DNA of 64,000 nucleotides from contig CAVRMF010000026.1 of NCBI GenBank assembly GCA_963721905.1, forward strand, positions 1 through 64,000, in the 5' to 3' direction. The position numbers and the translations under genes are program-made. How positions within the stretch are numbered: the stretch's first letter is position 1; each line of letters starts with the position of its first letter. The notes below the pieces were generated by a model. That model was not told the origin of the DNA and made no database searches. It saw only the letters and a list, made by a program, of their open reading frames with translations. The DNA comes from Roseiarcus sp963721905. Its GTDB lineage: Bacteria > Pseudomonadota > Alphaproteobacteria > Rhizobiales > Beijerinckiaceae. Below are positions 56,038 to 64,000 of the stretch, piece after piece.

Positions 56038-57226
56038 ATGGATTCCCTCGTCACTGAAGAGCTGAAGCGTTACGAACCCGAACTCATCGCGATCCGCCAC
56101 GACATCCATTCCAATCCGGAAGTCGGGTTCGAGGAGGTGCGCACCGCCAAGCTGGTCGCCGACCGCCTGCGCGGCTGGGGCGTCGAGGTCAGCGAAGGTA
56201 TCGCCAAGACCGGCGTCGTCGGGACGGTGAAGGGCAAGCGGGCCGGACAGCGGGCGATCGGCCTGCGCGCCGATCTGGACGCCCTCTATATCCGCGAGTT
56301 CGACTGGACTGGACTATGCCTCCCGCGTTCCCGGCAAGATGCATGCCTGCGGCCATGACGGCCATGCCACGATGTTGCTAGGCGCCGCGCGCTATCTCGC
56401 AGAGCATCCTGATTTTGGCGGCACGGTCCATTTCATCTTCCAGCCTGCCGAAGAGGGTCTTGGGGGCGGCCGCTTGATGATCGAGGAAGGTCTGTTCGAT
56501 CGCTTCCCGGTTGAGGCCGTCTACGGGATGCACAATGCCCCGGGGCTGCCGGTCGGCAAATTCGCCACCCGCACCGGCCCCTTTCTCGCCGCCAGCGACA
56601 GCTGGACCGTGACCTTCCGCGGGCCCGGCGGCCACGGCGGCGCGGGCGCTCATCTGACGAGCGATCCTACGGTCGTTCAGGCGCATTTCGTTCTGGCGCT
56701 GCAGACAATCGTCGGGCGCAATGTGGCGGCGGTCGAGACGGCGGTGGTCAGCGTCGGCCATATCGCCGGCGGCGACTTCGGCTCGCCCAACATCATCCCG
56801 TCGGAGCTCGTCGTTCGCGGCACTTCGCGCTCCTACAAGCCCGAAGTCCGCGATCTCCTGCAGAAGCGAATCACGGAATTGGCGCATGCGCTGGCCGGCG
56901 CCTATGGATGCACGTCGGAGGTCGACTATGACCGGCGTTATCCGCCGCTGGTCACTCACGCCGAGCAGACCGCAGTCTCGGTGGCGGCGGCGGCCGCGCT
57001 GGTCGGCCTGGAGAACGTCGCCGCCAACGAGTCCCCGAAGACGGGCTCTGAGGATTTCGCTTTTATGCTGGAGGCGCGGCCGGGCGGATTCGTGATGATT
57101 GGCAATGGCGTCGAGCCCGACGGCTCGTTCCACAACGTCCACACGCCACTCTATGACTTCAACGACAAAATCCTGACCCTCGGCGCCGGCTATTGGGTCA
57201 GCCTGGTCCAGCAGGAACTCGCCTAG
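56038..57226 (+). pseudogene. M20-family amidohydrolase/peptidase with one-base insertion
   Basis: A hippurate hydrolase-like M20D enzyme, about 395 residues when repaired. The first part (IRHDIHSNPEVGFEEVRTAK, GLRADLDAL) runs to about 56300; one extra base between 56301 and 56316 then shifts the frame. The second part restarts at LDYASRVPGKMHACGHDGH with the Cys/His metal motif, followed by IFQPAEEG with the catalytic Glu pair and GHGGAGAHL. ATG 56038 follows AAGAGG. As written, a 107-residue fragment and a headless 295-residue ORF result. Confidence 0.88.
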
Positions 57227-57237
57227 CGACAAGCCTC

Positions 57238-57750
57238 TTAAGCCAGCTCCAGGGTGAACGGCGTTCCCTCGAAGCATTCCTCGCCACGGCCGATTTCCGC
57301 GATGGCGTCGTTCATGCGCCCGTCGCGCTGAAGCGCGGAATCGGCGAGCGCAACGAGGCGCGCGTTGGGGGTCGCGGTCGGCGAGGCGGCGCGCAAGGCG
57401 CGGGCGACGGCGAACTCGTCGCGCGCAGGCGCAAGCGCACACGCGGCGACATAGGCGGCGGCGGTCGAGCGGCTGACGCCGGCGAAGCAATGGATCACCA
57501 TCGGCTCCGCGCGATCCCAAGCGTAGACGAATCCGAGGAAGTCATCGAGATGCGCGGCTTCCGGCAGGACCTGGCCGGGCACGGGCGCGACAATGTCCGA
57601 TACGGCGAGATAAAGGTGGCGCTCGGGCACGATTCCGGCGGGACGCGAGACCTCCGTGCCCGGGCTCAAAAGTGTAACGAGAGCGCGCGCGCCGGTCCGG
57701 GCGACGGTGTCTCCGATCAGGGCGAGCGAGCAGACATGAAGGCGCGGCAT
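57238..57750 (-). CDS. protein tyrosine/dual-specificity phosphatase-like protein
   Basis: A 170-residue protein with the cysteine-phosphatase signature HCFAGVSRST (Cys 88, Arg 94; CX5R). The general acid Asp may be Asp 52 or 69. It lies 11 bases after the HD hydrolase gene on the minus strand, at the end of a four-gene cluster with tag and SRAP. Substrate unknown. Confidence 0.85.
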   Translation of the reverse strand: MPRLHVCSLALIGDTVARTGARALVTLLSPGTEVSRPAGIVPERHLYLAVSDIVAPVPGQVLPEAAHLDDFLGFVYAWDRAEPMVIHCFAGVSRSTAAAYVAACALAPARDEFAVARALRAASPTATPNARLVALADSALQRDGRMNDAIAEIGRGEECFEGTPFTLELA

Positions 57751-57761
57751 CGGAGCGTCTC

Positions 57762-58373
57762 TTAGAGCTTGGCCACAGCGGCGTCGAGTTCCGCGAAACG
57801 ACTGAGGAAACGCTCTTCCGCCTCCTGTGGACGCATCGGCTCGAGAAAGGCGACAAATTCGCCGATCGGCAGCTCCGGCTCGCCGAAGAGCCTGCGCGCT
57901 TCGGCGATCGTGAAACCGGCGAGCGCGGTCGCCTCGATATAGGCGGAGGCCCGGTCGACCGCCTTGATCTGGCGGGCGAGGTCGGCCGTCCGCTCGGCGG
58001 GGAGGCCGAAGCGAATGTGGATGGCGCGCTGCAGGCGTTGCTCAATCCGTTTGTAGTCGCCGCCGATCGCCGCCTTGAACGGCGAGATCATGTCGCCGAT
58101 CACATATTCGGGCGCGTCATGCAAAAGCGCGGCCAGGCGCGCCTGCGGCGGCGAGCTCGAGGCGGCGGCGGCGAACAGCGCCTCGACGAGCAGCGAATGC
58201 TGCGCGACGGAAAAGATCTCCGGCCCCCGAGTCTGGCCGTTCCAGCGGGCGACGCGCGCAAGACCGTGGGCGATGTCGGCGATCTCGACGTCGACCGGCG
58301 ATGGATCGATTAGGTCGAGCCGCCGCCCGGACAGCATGCGCTGCCAGGCGCGATGCGTTCGGCTTTCGCTCAT
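57762..58373 (-). CDS. HD-domain hydrolase (YfbR-like)
   Basis: A 203-residue HD phosphohydrolase: SVAQHSLLVEALF, LLHDAPEYVIGDM (HD pair) and IKAVDRASAYIEA. YfbR-type enzymes remove phosphate from deoxynucleoside monophosphates. Its ATG at 58373 overlaps the stop of tag as ATGA, so it is coupled to a DNA repair gene. Confidence 0.88.
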   Translation of the reverse strand: MSESRTHRAWQRMLSGRRLDLIDPSPVDVEIADIAHGLARVARWNGQTRGPEIFSVAQHSLLVEALFAAAASSSPPQARLAALLHDAPEYVIGDMISPFKAAIGGDYKRIEQRLQRAIHIRFGLPAERTADLARQIKAVDRASAYIEATALAGFTIAEARRLFGEPELPIGEFVAFLEPMRPQEAEERFLSRFAELDAAVAKL

Positions 58374-59008
58374 GGTCCGAAGTCGCGCGCGAGCGACTTG
58401 CAAGCGTCGTGGCGGCAGCAGTCGACCAGATGATCGTTGACCATGCCCGTGGCCTGCATGAAGGCATAGATGATGGTTGGCCCGACGAAATTGCCGCCGC
58501 GCGTGCGTAAGTCCTTGGAGATCGCGCGCGCGACCTCGGTCTCGGCGGGCAGCTCGGCAAGACTGCGGCGTGCGTTCTGGATCGGCCGTCCGTCGACGAA
58601 ACTCCACAAATGCCGGGCAAAGCCTTGCCTTTCGACAAGGTCGAGATAGATGCGCGCGAGCGCGACCGTCGCCTCGATCTTGGCGCGATTGCGCACGATG
58701 CCCGCATCGAGCATCAGCGCCTCCTTCTTGGCCGCGTTCCAGCGCACGATCCTCTCCGGCTCGAACCCGTCGAACGCGGCTCGGAAGGCCGGGCGCTTGC
58801 GCAGGATGGTGATCCAGGACAGGCCCGCCTGGAACCCGTCAAGGACGAGCTTCTCGAAGAGGGCCCGGTCGTCATATTCGGGCGTTCCCCATTCCTCGTC
58901 GTGGTAGGCCACGTAGAGCGGGTCGGCGCCTGGCCACGGGCAACGCATGAGCCCATCGGCGCCGCGCACGGCTGTGACGACTCGTTGCGGCTTCTCTCGA
59001 TCCGGCAT
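58370..59008 (-). CDS. tag: DNA-3-methyladenine glycosylase I
   Basis: A 212-residue base-excision repair glycosylase removing 3-methyladenine. RCPWPGADPLYVAYHDEEWG opens the domain; FQAGLSWITILRKRPAFRAA and NFVGPTIIYAFMQATGMVND are family blocks. Cys in RCPW, His in VNDH and CCRHDAC supply the zinc snap. The start MPDREK at 59008 follows AGAGGAGC. SRAP lies 59 bases upstream. Confidence 0.93.
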   Translation of the reverse strand: MPDREKPQRVVTAVRGADGLMRCPWPGADPLYVAYHDEEWGTPEYDDRALFEKLVLDGFQAGLSWITILRKRPAFRAAFDGFEPERIVRWNAAKKEALMLDAGIVRNRAKIEATVALARIYLDLVERQGFARHLWSFVDGRPIQNARRSLAELPAETEVARAISKDLRTRGGNFVGPTIIYAFMQATGMVNDHLVDCCRHDACKSLARDFGP

Positions 59009-59067
59009 GCGCTCCTCTTTGAATCTTCGCCTCGTCCTCATCGCGCGTCGCGCGCCGGCCGGCAAGA

Positions 59068-59799
59068 TCAGATGAGCAACCCGCCGCCGGCTGCGCGGAT
59101 CGGCGCCGCAATCGGCCGCTGCAGGCTCTCGTCATCGTTGGCGAAATGATTGACCGCCGGCCCGATTTCGACGAGCTCGAGCGCCGGATCGGGCGCAGGT
59201 TTCAGGAGCGCGAGCGCCTTGGCGGCTCCGACGCCCTCCACGTCGAGCCAGGGAACGAACTCGCCGGGCTCGAGGATCGCCGGCATGCGGTCGTGCACGA
59301 GCGCCGCAAGCGAGTTGGCCGAGGTCGTGATGATGCACGCCGTATCGATCTCCCCGCCGGTCGGGTCGCACCAGGTCTCGTAAAGACCGGCAAACCCCAT
59401 TGGCTCGCCGCTCACGCGCCGGATGAGATAGGGCCGCTTGACCACGGCGCGTCCGCCCGGATGAGCGCCCTTCCGCCATTCGTAGAACCCGTCGGCGATG
59501 ACGAGGCACCGCCGCCGCTTAAGCGCCGCGCCGTAGCTTGGCCTGTCAGCCATCGTTTCCGCGCGGGCGTTGATGATAAGCGGAAAGCCCTTCGGGTCCT
59601 TGACGAACCCGGGCAGAAAGCCCCAGCGCATGAGTTGGAAATGCCGGACGGCGCCGGCGCTCCGAGGTTCGGCGGTGACCACCGGAATGGGCTGCGTCGG
59701 CGCGATGTTGTAGCGCGGGGGAAAATTCGGGGTCTCCCGATAGGCGAAATAGGCGCGCACCGCTTCGGGGGGCAAAGTAATCGCATACCGTCCGCACAA
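59068..59799 (-). CDS. SOS response-associated peptidase (YedK/HMCES, SRAP)
   Basis: A 243-residue SRAP protein that crosslinks to abasic sites in single-stranded DNA through its N-terminal Cys 2 (MCGRYAI). NARAETM, CLVIADGFYEWRK and ALVHDRMPAIL hold the other catalytic residues. The initiation codon is TTG at 59799, since Cys must be residue 2; no ATG fits. It heads the tag, HD, phosphatase cluster, suggesting a damage-response unit. No clear LexA box was found upstream. Confidence 0.93.
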   Translation of the reverse strand: MCGRYAITLPPEAVRAYFAYRETPNFPPRYNIAPTQPIPVVTAEPRSAGAVRHFQLMRWGFLPGFVKDPKGFPLIINARAETMADRPSYGAALKRRRCLVIADGFYEWRKGAHPGGRAVVKRPYLIRRVSGEPMGFAGLYETWCDPTGGEIDTACIITTSANSLAALVHDRMPAILEPGEFVPWLDVEGVGAAKALALLKPAPDPALELVEIGPAVNHFANDDESLQRPIAAPIRAAGGGLLI

Positions 59800-59914
59800 T
59801 CGCGCTGCTCCCGACGGCGCCGCGCGCCAAGCTGACTGCCTTTCGCGTCGGCATCAGCCCTGGCGCCAATTAACCTTTACGAAGAACTGGCGTCGCCTTC
59901 CGCGACGCGAGGTT

Positions 59915-60880
59915 CTAGGTGTGTGGTCCCGGAATGAGATGGCGCGGGTTGATTTTGAAGGCGGCGGGGTCGTTCGTCCATGCATTGCAGATGGCCTGAT
60001 AGGGCGTTCGCCATTTTAGCGCCTTTAGGTGCTTGGCGAAGTTATAGGCTGTGACGAAGGCCAGTACGTGCGCCTTGAGGCTTTCGAGGTCTTCGTAGTG
60101 GAAGACTTTGACCGTGGCGTCTTTGATGGTTCGGTTCATTCGCTCTGCCTGGCCGTTGGTCCAGGGATGATAGGGCTTGGTCAATCGGTGCTCGATCCCA
60201 TGTTCGATGCAGACGCGATCGAAGATGTGCGGGCCGAGGAGACGCCGGCTGGGGCCTTCGCGATTCTTGGGCAGATCGGCGAAGGCCATACCGTTATCGG
60301 TTAGCACGGTGTGGATTTTGTAGGGGAAGGCGGCCACGACATTTCTCAGAAAAGCTGCTCCCTCCTTCTTTCCGGCGCTGTCGTGGAACTCGACGTAGGT
60401 GAATTTCGAGATCCGGTCGATCGCCAGGAACATGACCAGCTTGCCGTCGGTGTGTCGCAGTTCGCAGCTGTCAATGTGGACATAGCCGATCTGGTAGCTC
60501 TTGAACCGGTTGCGCTTGTCGCTGGCTTCTTCCTTCGGCAGCCTGGAGATCCCATGCCGCTGGAGGCAACGGTGCAGGGCGCTCCGGCTGAGATTGGGAA
60601 TGGCATCCCTCAGGCAGCCCAGCACGTCGTCCAGCGGCAACAGCGTCTTCTGGCGGAATGCCACCACGATGGCCTCCTCGGCTGGCGTCAGCACCGTGCT
60701 CTTCGGAGCCTTCGGCCCCATCGGCGCATCGGCCGTCGTGGTCCGCTGGCGCCACTTCCGCACAGTCTTGGGGTTCAGGTCGTAGCGCGCTGCAAGGGAG
60801 CGGGCGCTCTCTTTCGACGCTTGGAGCTCGGCTCGAATACGCGGCGTCGTGCGGGCGCTGCCATGCAGAACGCTTGCCAT
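59915..60880 (-). CDS. IS481-family transposase
   Basis: A 321-residue transposase, intact. The HTH region is about 25-50 (SLAARYDLNPKTVRKWRQR). Catalytic residues are Asp 137 (VHIDSCE), Asp 195 (VLTDNGM) and Glu 246 (NGQAERMNR). ATG 60880 is preferred over 60901. The TAG stop at 59915-59917 lies in the duplicated CTAG target outside the element. Confidence 0.95.
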   Translation of the reverse strand: MASVLHGSARTTPRIRAELQASKESARSLAARYDLNPKTVRKWRQRTTTADAPMGPKAPKSTVLTPAEEAIVVAFRQKTLLPLDDVLGCLRDAIPNLSRSALHRCLQRHGISRLPKEEASDKRNRFKSYQIGYVHIDSCELRHTDGKLVMFLAIDRISKFTYVEFHDSAGKKEGAAFLRNVVAAFPYKIHTVLTDNGMAFADLPKNREGPSRRLLGPHIFDRVCIEHGIEHRLTKPYHPWTNGQAERMNRTIKDATVKVFHYEDLESLKAHVLAFVTAYNFAKHLKALKWRTPYQAICNAWTNDPAAFKINPRHLIPGPHT

Positions 60881-60943
60881 AGGACATCCTCCTCCTGACA
60901 ACTCAGGAACGATGATGCACCATTACATTCCGGGACTGCACAC
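59919..60943 (-). mobile_element. IS481-family insertion sequence with CTAG duplication
   Basis: The ends read TGTGTGGTCCCGGAATG (left) and the mirror of TGTGCAGTCCCGGAATG (right). CTAG occurs at both borders (59915-59918 and 60944-60947). IS481 is known to prefer NCTAGN targets. It is inserted directly upstream of the small gene at 60949. Confidence 0.9.
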
Positions 60944-60948
60944 CTAGT

Positions 60949-61215
60949 ATGCCGGCGATGTCGATCGCCATGCAAATCGCGCTTCAGGATCGCCGCGACG
61001 ACGACGCGCGCCAGGCGGCCCTGACCTATGTCGGGGAGGCCTTCGCCCTGGCCGCGCTCGACGGAATCGGCGTCGACGACCTGGCGGAGGCCGCCCTTTG
61101 CGCGGCGATGTGCGAACTCGTCGCGATCCACGGCGAGGACAATGCCGCGCTCATCGCCGGGCGCCTCGCCGATCGCGCCTCGGCCGGAGAATTCTCGGTC
61201 TCGCGGCGGCAATAG
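60949..61215 (+). CDS. small hypothetical protein beside IS481
   Basis: An 88-residue acidic, Ala-rich helical protein (ALDGIGVDDLAEAALCAAMC) with no known domain. ATG 60949 lies one base after the IS481 target duplication; ATG 60958 is an alternative. Joining the IS flanks puts GAGG nine bases before ATG 60949, so the insertion probably removed its ribosome site and promoter. Confidence 0.6.
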   Translation: MPAMSIAMQIALQDRRDDDARQAALTYVGEAFALAALDGIGVDDLAEAALCAAMCELVAIHGEDNAALIAGRLADRASAGEFSVSRRQ

Positions 61216-61325
61216 CGGCCGCATCCCTCGCGCGATTTGACCGTCGCTAGACGCGGCCAATACACTTCGCCATCTCCATCGGCGCCGCGGTCGGACGCCA
61301 AGGCGCCGTCCTCGAGGAAATCCGC

Positions 61326-62309
61326 ATGACGTTTCGCGCCATTCGAGCCGATAAGACCGAAGCCGGGCAGGACGTCCGTTTCGTCGAGATGGAGGACTCC
61401 GAGCTTATGGACGGCGACGTGACCGTTCGCGTCACGCATTCGACCGTCAACTACAAGGACGGGCTCGCGCTCTCCGGCAAGTCGGCGATCATCCGCCGCT
61501 TTCCGATGGTGCTCGGCATCGACCTCGCGGGCGTCGTGGCTGCCTCAACCCGCGCGGACTTCGCTCCCGGCGACGAAGTGATCGTGAACGGCTTTGGGCT
61601 CAGCGAGACCCATTTCGGCGGCTATGCTGAGAAGGCGCGGGTGAAGGGCGATTGGCTCGTCAGGCTGCCGGCGGGCCTGACCCGGGCCGAGGCGATGGCG
61701 ATCGGCACCGCCGGCTATACCGCGATGCTGGCGGTGATGGCGATCGAGCGGCACGGCCTGACGCCGGCCTCGGGACCGGCGCTGGTGACGGGCGCCGCGG
61801 GCGGCGTCGGTTCGACCGCCATTTCGCTGCTGGCCGACAAGGGTTGGACGGTGATCGCTTCCACCGGCCGATCGAGCGAAGCCGACTATCTCAAGCATTT
61901 GGGGGCGTCCGATATCATCGAGCGCGCCTCCCTCTCGGCGCCGGGCAAACCGCTCGGCAAGGAGCAGTGGGCGGCAGCTGTCGACAGCGTCGGCTCACAG
62001 ACGCTGGCCAATGTGTTGGCCCAGACGCGCTATGGCGGCGCCGTCGCTGCTTGCGGGCTCGCGGGCGGCATGGACCTGCCCGCGACGGTCGCTCCCTTCA
62101 TCCTGCGCGCGGTGACCCTGTTCGGCATCGACAGCGTCCATTGTCCGATGACGCATCGGCTGGAAGCGTGGCGTCGACTGGCGAGCGACCTCGACCGCAA
62201 GAAGCTCGCAGCGATGACGCAAACGATCCCGTTCGACCAGACGTTCGAAGCCGGCCGCCGCATTCTGAAGGGCGAGACGCGCGGGCGTCTCGTCGTGACG
62301 ATCGGATAG
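61326..62309 (+). CDS. acuI: acrylyl-CoA reductase AcuI/YhdH (MDR superfamily)
   Basis: A 327-residue NADPH-dependent medium-chain reductase. STVNYKDGLALSGK and GIDLAGVV open the catalytic domain, and VTGAAGGVGSTAISLLA is the nucleotide-binding loop. AcuI reduces acryloyl-CoA to propionyl-CoA and detoxifies acrylate. No zinc ligands, as expected for the group. ATG 61326 is used. Intact. Confidence 0.9.
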   Translation: MTFRAIRADKTEAGQDVRFVEMEDSELMDGDVTVRVTHSTVNYKDGLALSGKSAIIRRFPMVLGIDLAGVVAASTRADFAPGDEVIVNGFGLSETHFGGYAEKARVKGDWLVRLPAGLTRAEAMAIGTAGYTAMLAVMAIERHGLTPASGPALVTGAAGGVGSTAISLLADKGWTVIASTGRSSEADYLKHLGASDIIERASLSAPGKPLGKEQWAAAVDSVGSQTLANVLAQTRYGGAVAACGLAGGMDLPATVAPFILRAVTLFGIDSVHCPMTHRLEAWRRLASDLDRKKLAAMTQTIPFDQTFEAGRRILKGETRGRLVVTIG

Positions 62310-62488
62310 CCGCAAACCCGGGCCCTCGCCACTTGAGCGGACTGCCTCCCTCCACTAAAGAGATCGAAGGTGGCGGTCGTCGACACAGAGACCTCTTCCG
62401 GACGGATGTGTCACAAATGTGCAATCACTCTGCCGTTTCATGGGTTTAGAAAGGGACGCGCGGCGATTCGGTGCGCGTGGATGACGAC

Positions 62489-62861
62489 ATGACGGACGAC
62501 GCCGATAGCTTCAGTCTGCTCCTCGGGACCGACGTCCCGACTCGCGATTACAAAGCGGGCGAGACGATCTTCCGCGAGGGAGATCCAGGCAAGGAGTTTT
62601 ACGTCGTTCAGCGGGGCCGCGTCCGTGTCCTGTCCGGGAACCGGCTGCTCGAAACCTTGGGCGAGAACGAGATTTTCGGCGAGATGGCGCTGGTCGAACT
62701 CCTCGCCACGAAGCGCGACCGTCGTGGCGGAGACGGACGTCACCGTCGCCCCGATAACGGAAAAGCAGTATCTTTTTCTGGTCCGTCACACGCCGTACTT
62801 CGCGCTCAAAGTGATGCGGGTTCTGGCAAACCGGCTCAGGCACCAGAACAAAGCAGTCTGA
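62489..62861 (+). pseudogene. cyclic-nucleotide-binding protein, one-base insertion
   Basis: A CRP-type sensor domain without HTH, about 123 residues when repaired: IFREGDPGKEFYVVQRGRV, IFGEMALV, then after removal of one A at 62697-62698, DSSPRSATVVAETDVTVAPI and a helix ending RLRHQNKAV at 62861. This restores the phosphate-binding cassette GEMALVD..PRSAT. As written the frame runs on to 63304 across the opposite-strand regulator gene. ATG 62489 is the likely start. Confidence 0.85.
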
Positions 62862-62899
62862 CCGGGAGCGACCTCCCACGCCGCTGGCTTCGCCTATGT

Positions 62900-63511
62900 T
62901 CAGCTTCGCTCGACGTTCAGGAACATGCGGACGAGATCGGACAGGCTTGCGGCCTGGGTCTTCTTCATCACGTTGGCCCGGTGGACTTCGACGGTTCTCG
63001 GACTGATCCCCATTTCGTAGGCGATGATCTTGTTGGGCTGTCCTCGGATGAGACGGTCGAGCACCTCGGTCTCGCGCACGCTGAGCGCAGCCAATCGCGC
63101 CTGCGCTTTCTGCGTATTGGCCTCGTTCGTCTGCGACCCTTTACCGGAATCAAGGGCATTGCGAATGGCCCCGATGAGGTCGTCGGCGCGGAACGGCTTT
63201 TCGAGAAGGTCGACCGCGCCTTGCTTCATCGCGCGAACGGCGAGCGCAACGTCGGCGTGGCCTGTCACGACAATAACCGGCACAGCAATCGAACGCGCCG
63301 ATAGATGCGCGAGCAGCTCCATTCCGCTCATGCCAGGCATGCGGATGTCAGTCACGACGCAGCCGACCGGCGCGTCGTCGATTGCGGCGAGGAATTCTGT
63401 CGCAGAGGCATAAGTCTTGACGTTGAGCCCCTCGTTCACCAGGAAGAGCCGGACCGAATCGCGAAGGGCGTCGTCGTCATCGATCACGTGAACGATCTGC
63501 GTGTCGCTCAT
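62900..63511 (-). CDS. FixJ-type response regulator
   Basis: A 203-residue two-domain regulator. Phospho-acceptor Asp 55 (VTDIRMPG), Thr near 83 (VVVTGHAD) and Lys near 105 (EKPF) form the receiver site; a LuxR-type HTH follows (LSVRETEVLDRLIRGQPNKI, SPRTVEVHRANVM). FixJ proteins activate low-oxygen or other sensor-linked genes. Its start overlaps the stop of a truncated kinase by four bases (ATGA). Confidence 0.9.
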   Translation of the reverse strand: MSDTQIVHVIDDDDALRDSVRLFLVNEGLNVKTYASATEFLAAIDDAPVGCVVTDIRMPGMSGMELLAHLSARSIAVPVIVVTGHADVALAVRAMKQGAVDLLEKPFRADDLIGAIRNALDSGKGSQTNEANTQKAQARLAALSVRETEVLDRLIRGQPNKIIAYEMGISPRTVEVHRANVMKKTQAASLSDLVRMFLNVERS

Positions 63512-63738
63512 TCTTCAATCTCCGCCGTCGTCAACGGCAAGGTGAAGCTGAGCGTCGTCCCCGCGCGAGGTCCCGACTTGGTCCAAATGCGCGCGTGATG
63601 GGCCTCAATGATCGACTTCGATATGGAAAGACCGACGCCCAATCCGGTCGCCCTCATCGAGGTCAGGGGCTCAAACACCAACTCCCTTACCTCATCGGCA
63701 AGCCCGGGGCCATTGTCGGGGTCCGCAAAACGGAAAGG
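63508..63738 (-). pseudogene. C-terminal remnant of a FixL-type histidine kinase
   Basis: 76 codons corresponding only to the second half of a HATPase domain: DNGPGLADEVRELVFEP, GLGVGLSISKSIIEAHHARI, and GTTLSFTLPLTTAEIEE. There is no start, PAS or HisKA part. It directly follows, in the same frame, the stop codon of another kinase at 63739. The overlap with the regulator start shows this was the cognate kinase of the FixJ-type protein. Confidence 0.75.
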
Positions 63739-64000
63739 TCACGCCACCTGGGCGAGCGCGATGGCGCGGGCGCCGCGCTGGACTCTCGGCAGCGTGACCA
63801 CGGCGACCGCGCCTTCGCCTGCCCGCGAGCCGAGCCGGAGCGTTCCGCCGTGCAGCTCGACAAGCGAATTGGCGATGGCGAGGCCGAGCCCCGAGCCTTT
63901 CATGCCGTTGGCCATCACGACGTCACCCTGCTCGAACGGCCGTCCAATCCGCGCGATGTCCTCGGCGGCGATGCCCGGGCCGTTGTCCTCCACGTAAAAG
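63739..64000 (-). CDS. sensor histidine kinase, C-terminal part, running off the right edge
   Basis: The last 86 residues of a HATPase_c domain: YVEDNGPGIAAEDIARIGRP (G1/F region), MKGSGLGLAIANSLVELHGG (G2) and a short basic end. It resembles PleC/DivJ-type kinases more than FixL. The N-terminal sensor part is outside the window. A FixL fragment follows after its stop. Confidence 0.8.
   Translation of the reverse strand, partial: FYVEDNGPGIAAEDIARIGRPFEQGDVVMANGMKGSGLGLAIANSLVELHGGTLRLGSRAGEGAVAVVTLPRVQRGARAIALAQVA

Overview
The window is GC-rich (roughly two-thirds G+C by eye) and looks like an alphaproteobacterial chromosome, most likely Hyphomicrobiales (Beijerinckiaceae, Methylocystaceae or Bradyrhizobium-like). 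This rests on BoxR/BoxC aerobic benzoyl-CoA genes, a FixJ-type regulator, a PEP-CTERM protein, gyrA near coaD, insertion sequences of the IS3, IS30, IS481, IS630 and IS1595 families, and palindromic repeats typical of this order. No rRNA, tRNA or CRISPR array was seen.

Layout. 1-720: 3'-truncated dgoK running off the left edge. 1.1-4.4 kb: a large membrane protein of unknown role behind a perfect CRP-type palindrome. 4.5-8.9 kb: benzoate genes (benzoate-CoA ligase diverging from boxR-boxC); ligase and boxC each carry a one-base frameshift, and boxA/boxB are absent from the window. 8.9-27.5 kb: an accessory island of decaying DNA: a palindromic repeat, the end of a BREX locus (pglZ remnant, frameshifted brxL), an exported aspartic protease, two unrecognised membrane/coiled-coil proteins sharing VEVPK-like segments, a SNF2/SWIM helicase with an internal stop, a TM0106-type RecB-like nuclease-helicase broken by many frameshifts, a three-gene operon with an excisionase-like HTH protein, an IS1595 relic, a full tyrosine integrase next to the tail of another, and an IS3/IS30 chimera.

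27.6-46.0 kb is mostly intact core-type sequence: SDR, MAPEG, gyrA, OsmC, coaD, PEP-CTERM protein, SEC-C/TPR/sulfotransferase, an unrecognised possibly mobile 539-residue gene, rarA, serine hydrolase, glyoxalase-like protein, GT8 glycosyltransferase and a fused LplT-PlsC-acyl-ACP synthetase. 46.3-51.1 kb holds a sugar ABC transporter (binding protein, permease, ATPase) with a Gfo/Idh/MocA dehydrogenase. 51.1-57.2 kb mixes small enzymes, an IS630 copy that splits a two-gene operon, an Ivy-type lysozyme inhibitor whose 5' end lies in a palindromic repeat, and a frameshifted M20 peptidase. 57.2-59.8 kb is a minus-strand SRAP, tag, HD hydrolase, phosphatase cluster. An IS481 copy, acuI, a frameshifted cNMP-binding protein and a FixJ-type regulator with truncated kinase sequences close the window.

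Two themes run through it. First, one-base indels recur, concentrated in the island but also in benzoate, M20 and cNMP genes; real decay and uncorrected sequencing error cannot be separated from sequence alone. Second, there is rich repeat biology: a double-hairpin module of about 40 bp sits inside three different palindromic hosts, and a 156-162 bp AACAGG-rich repeat occurs in three copies plus a fragment.
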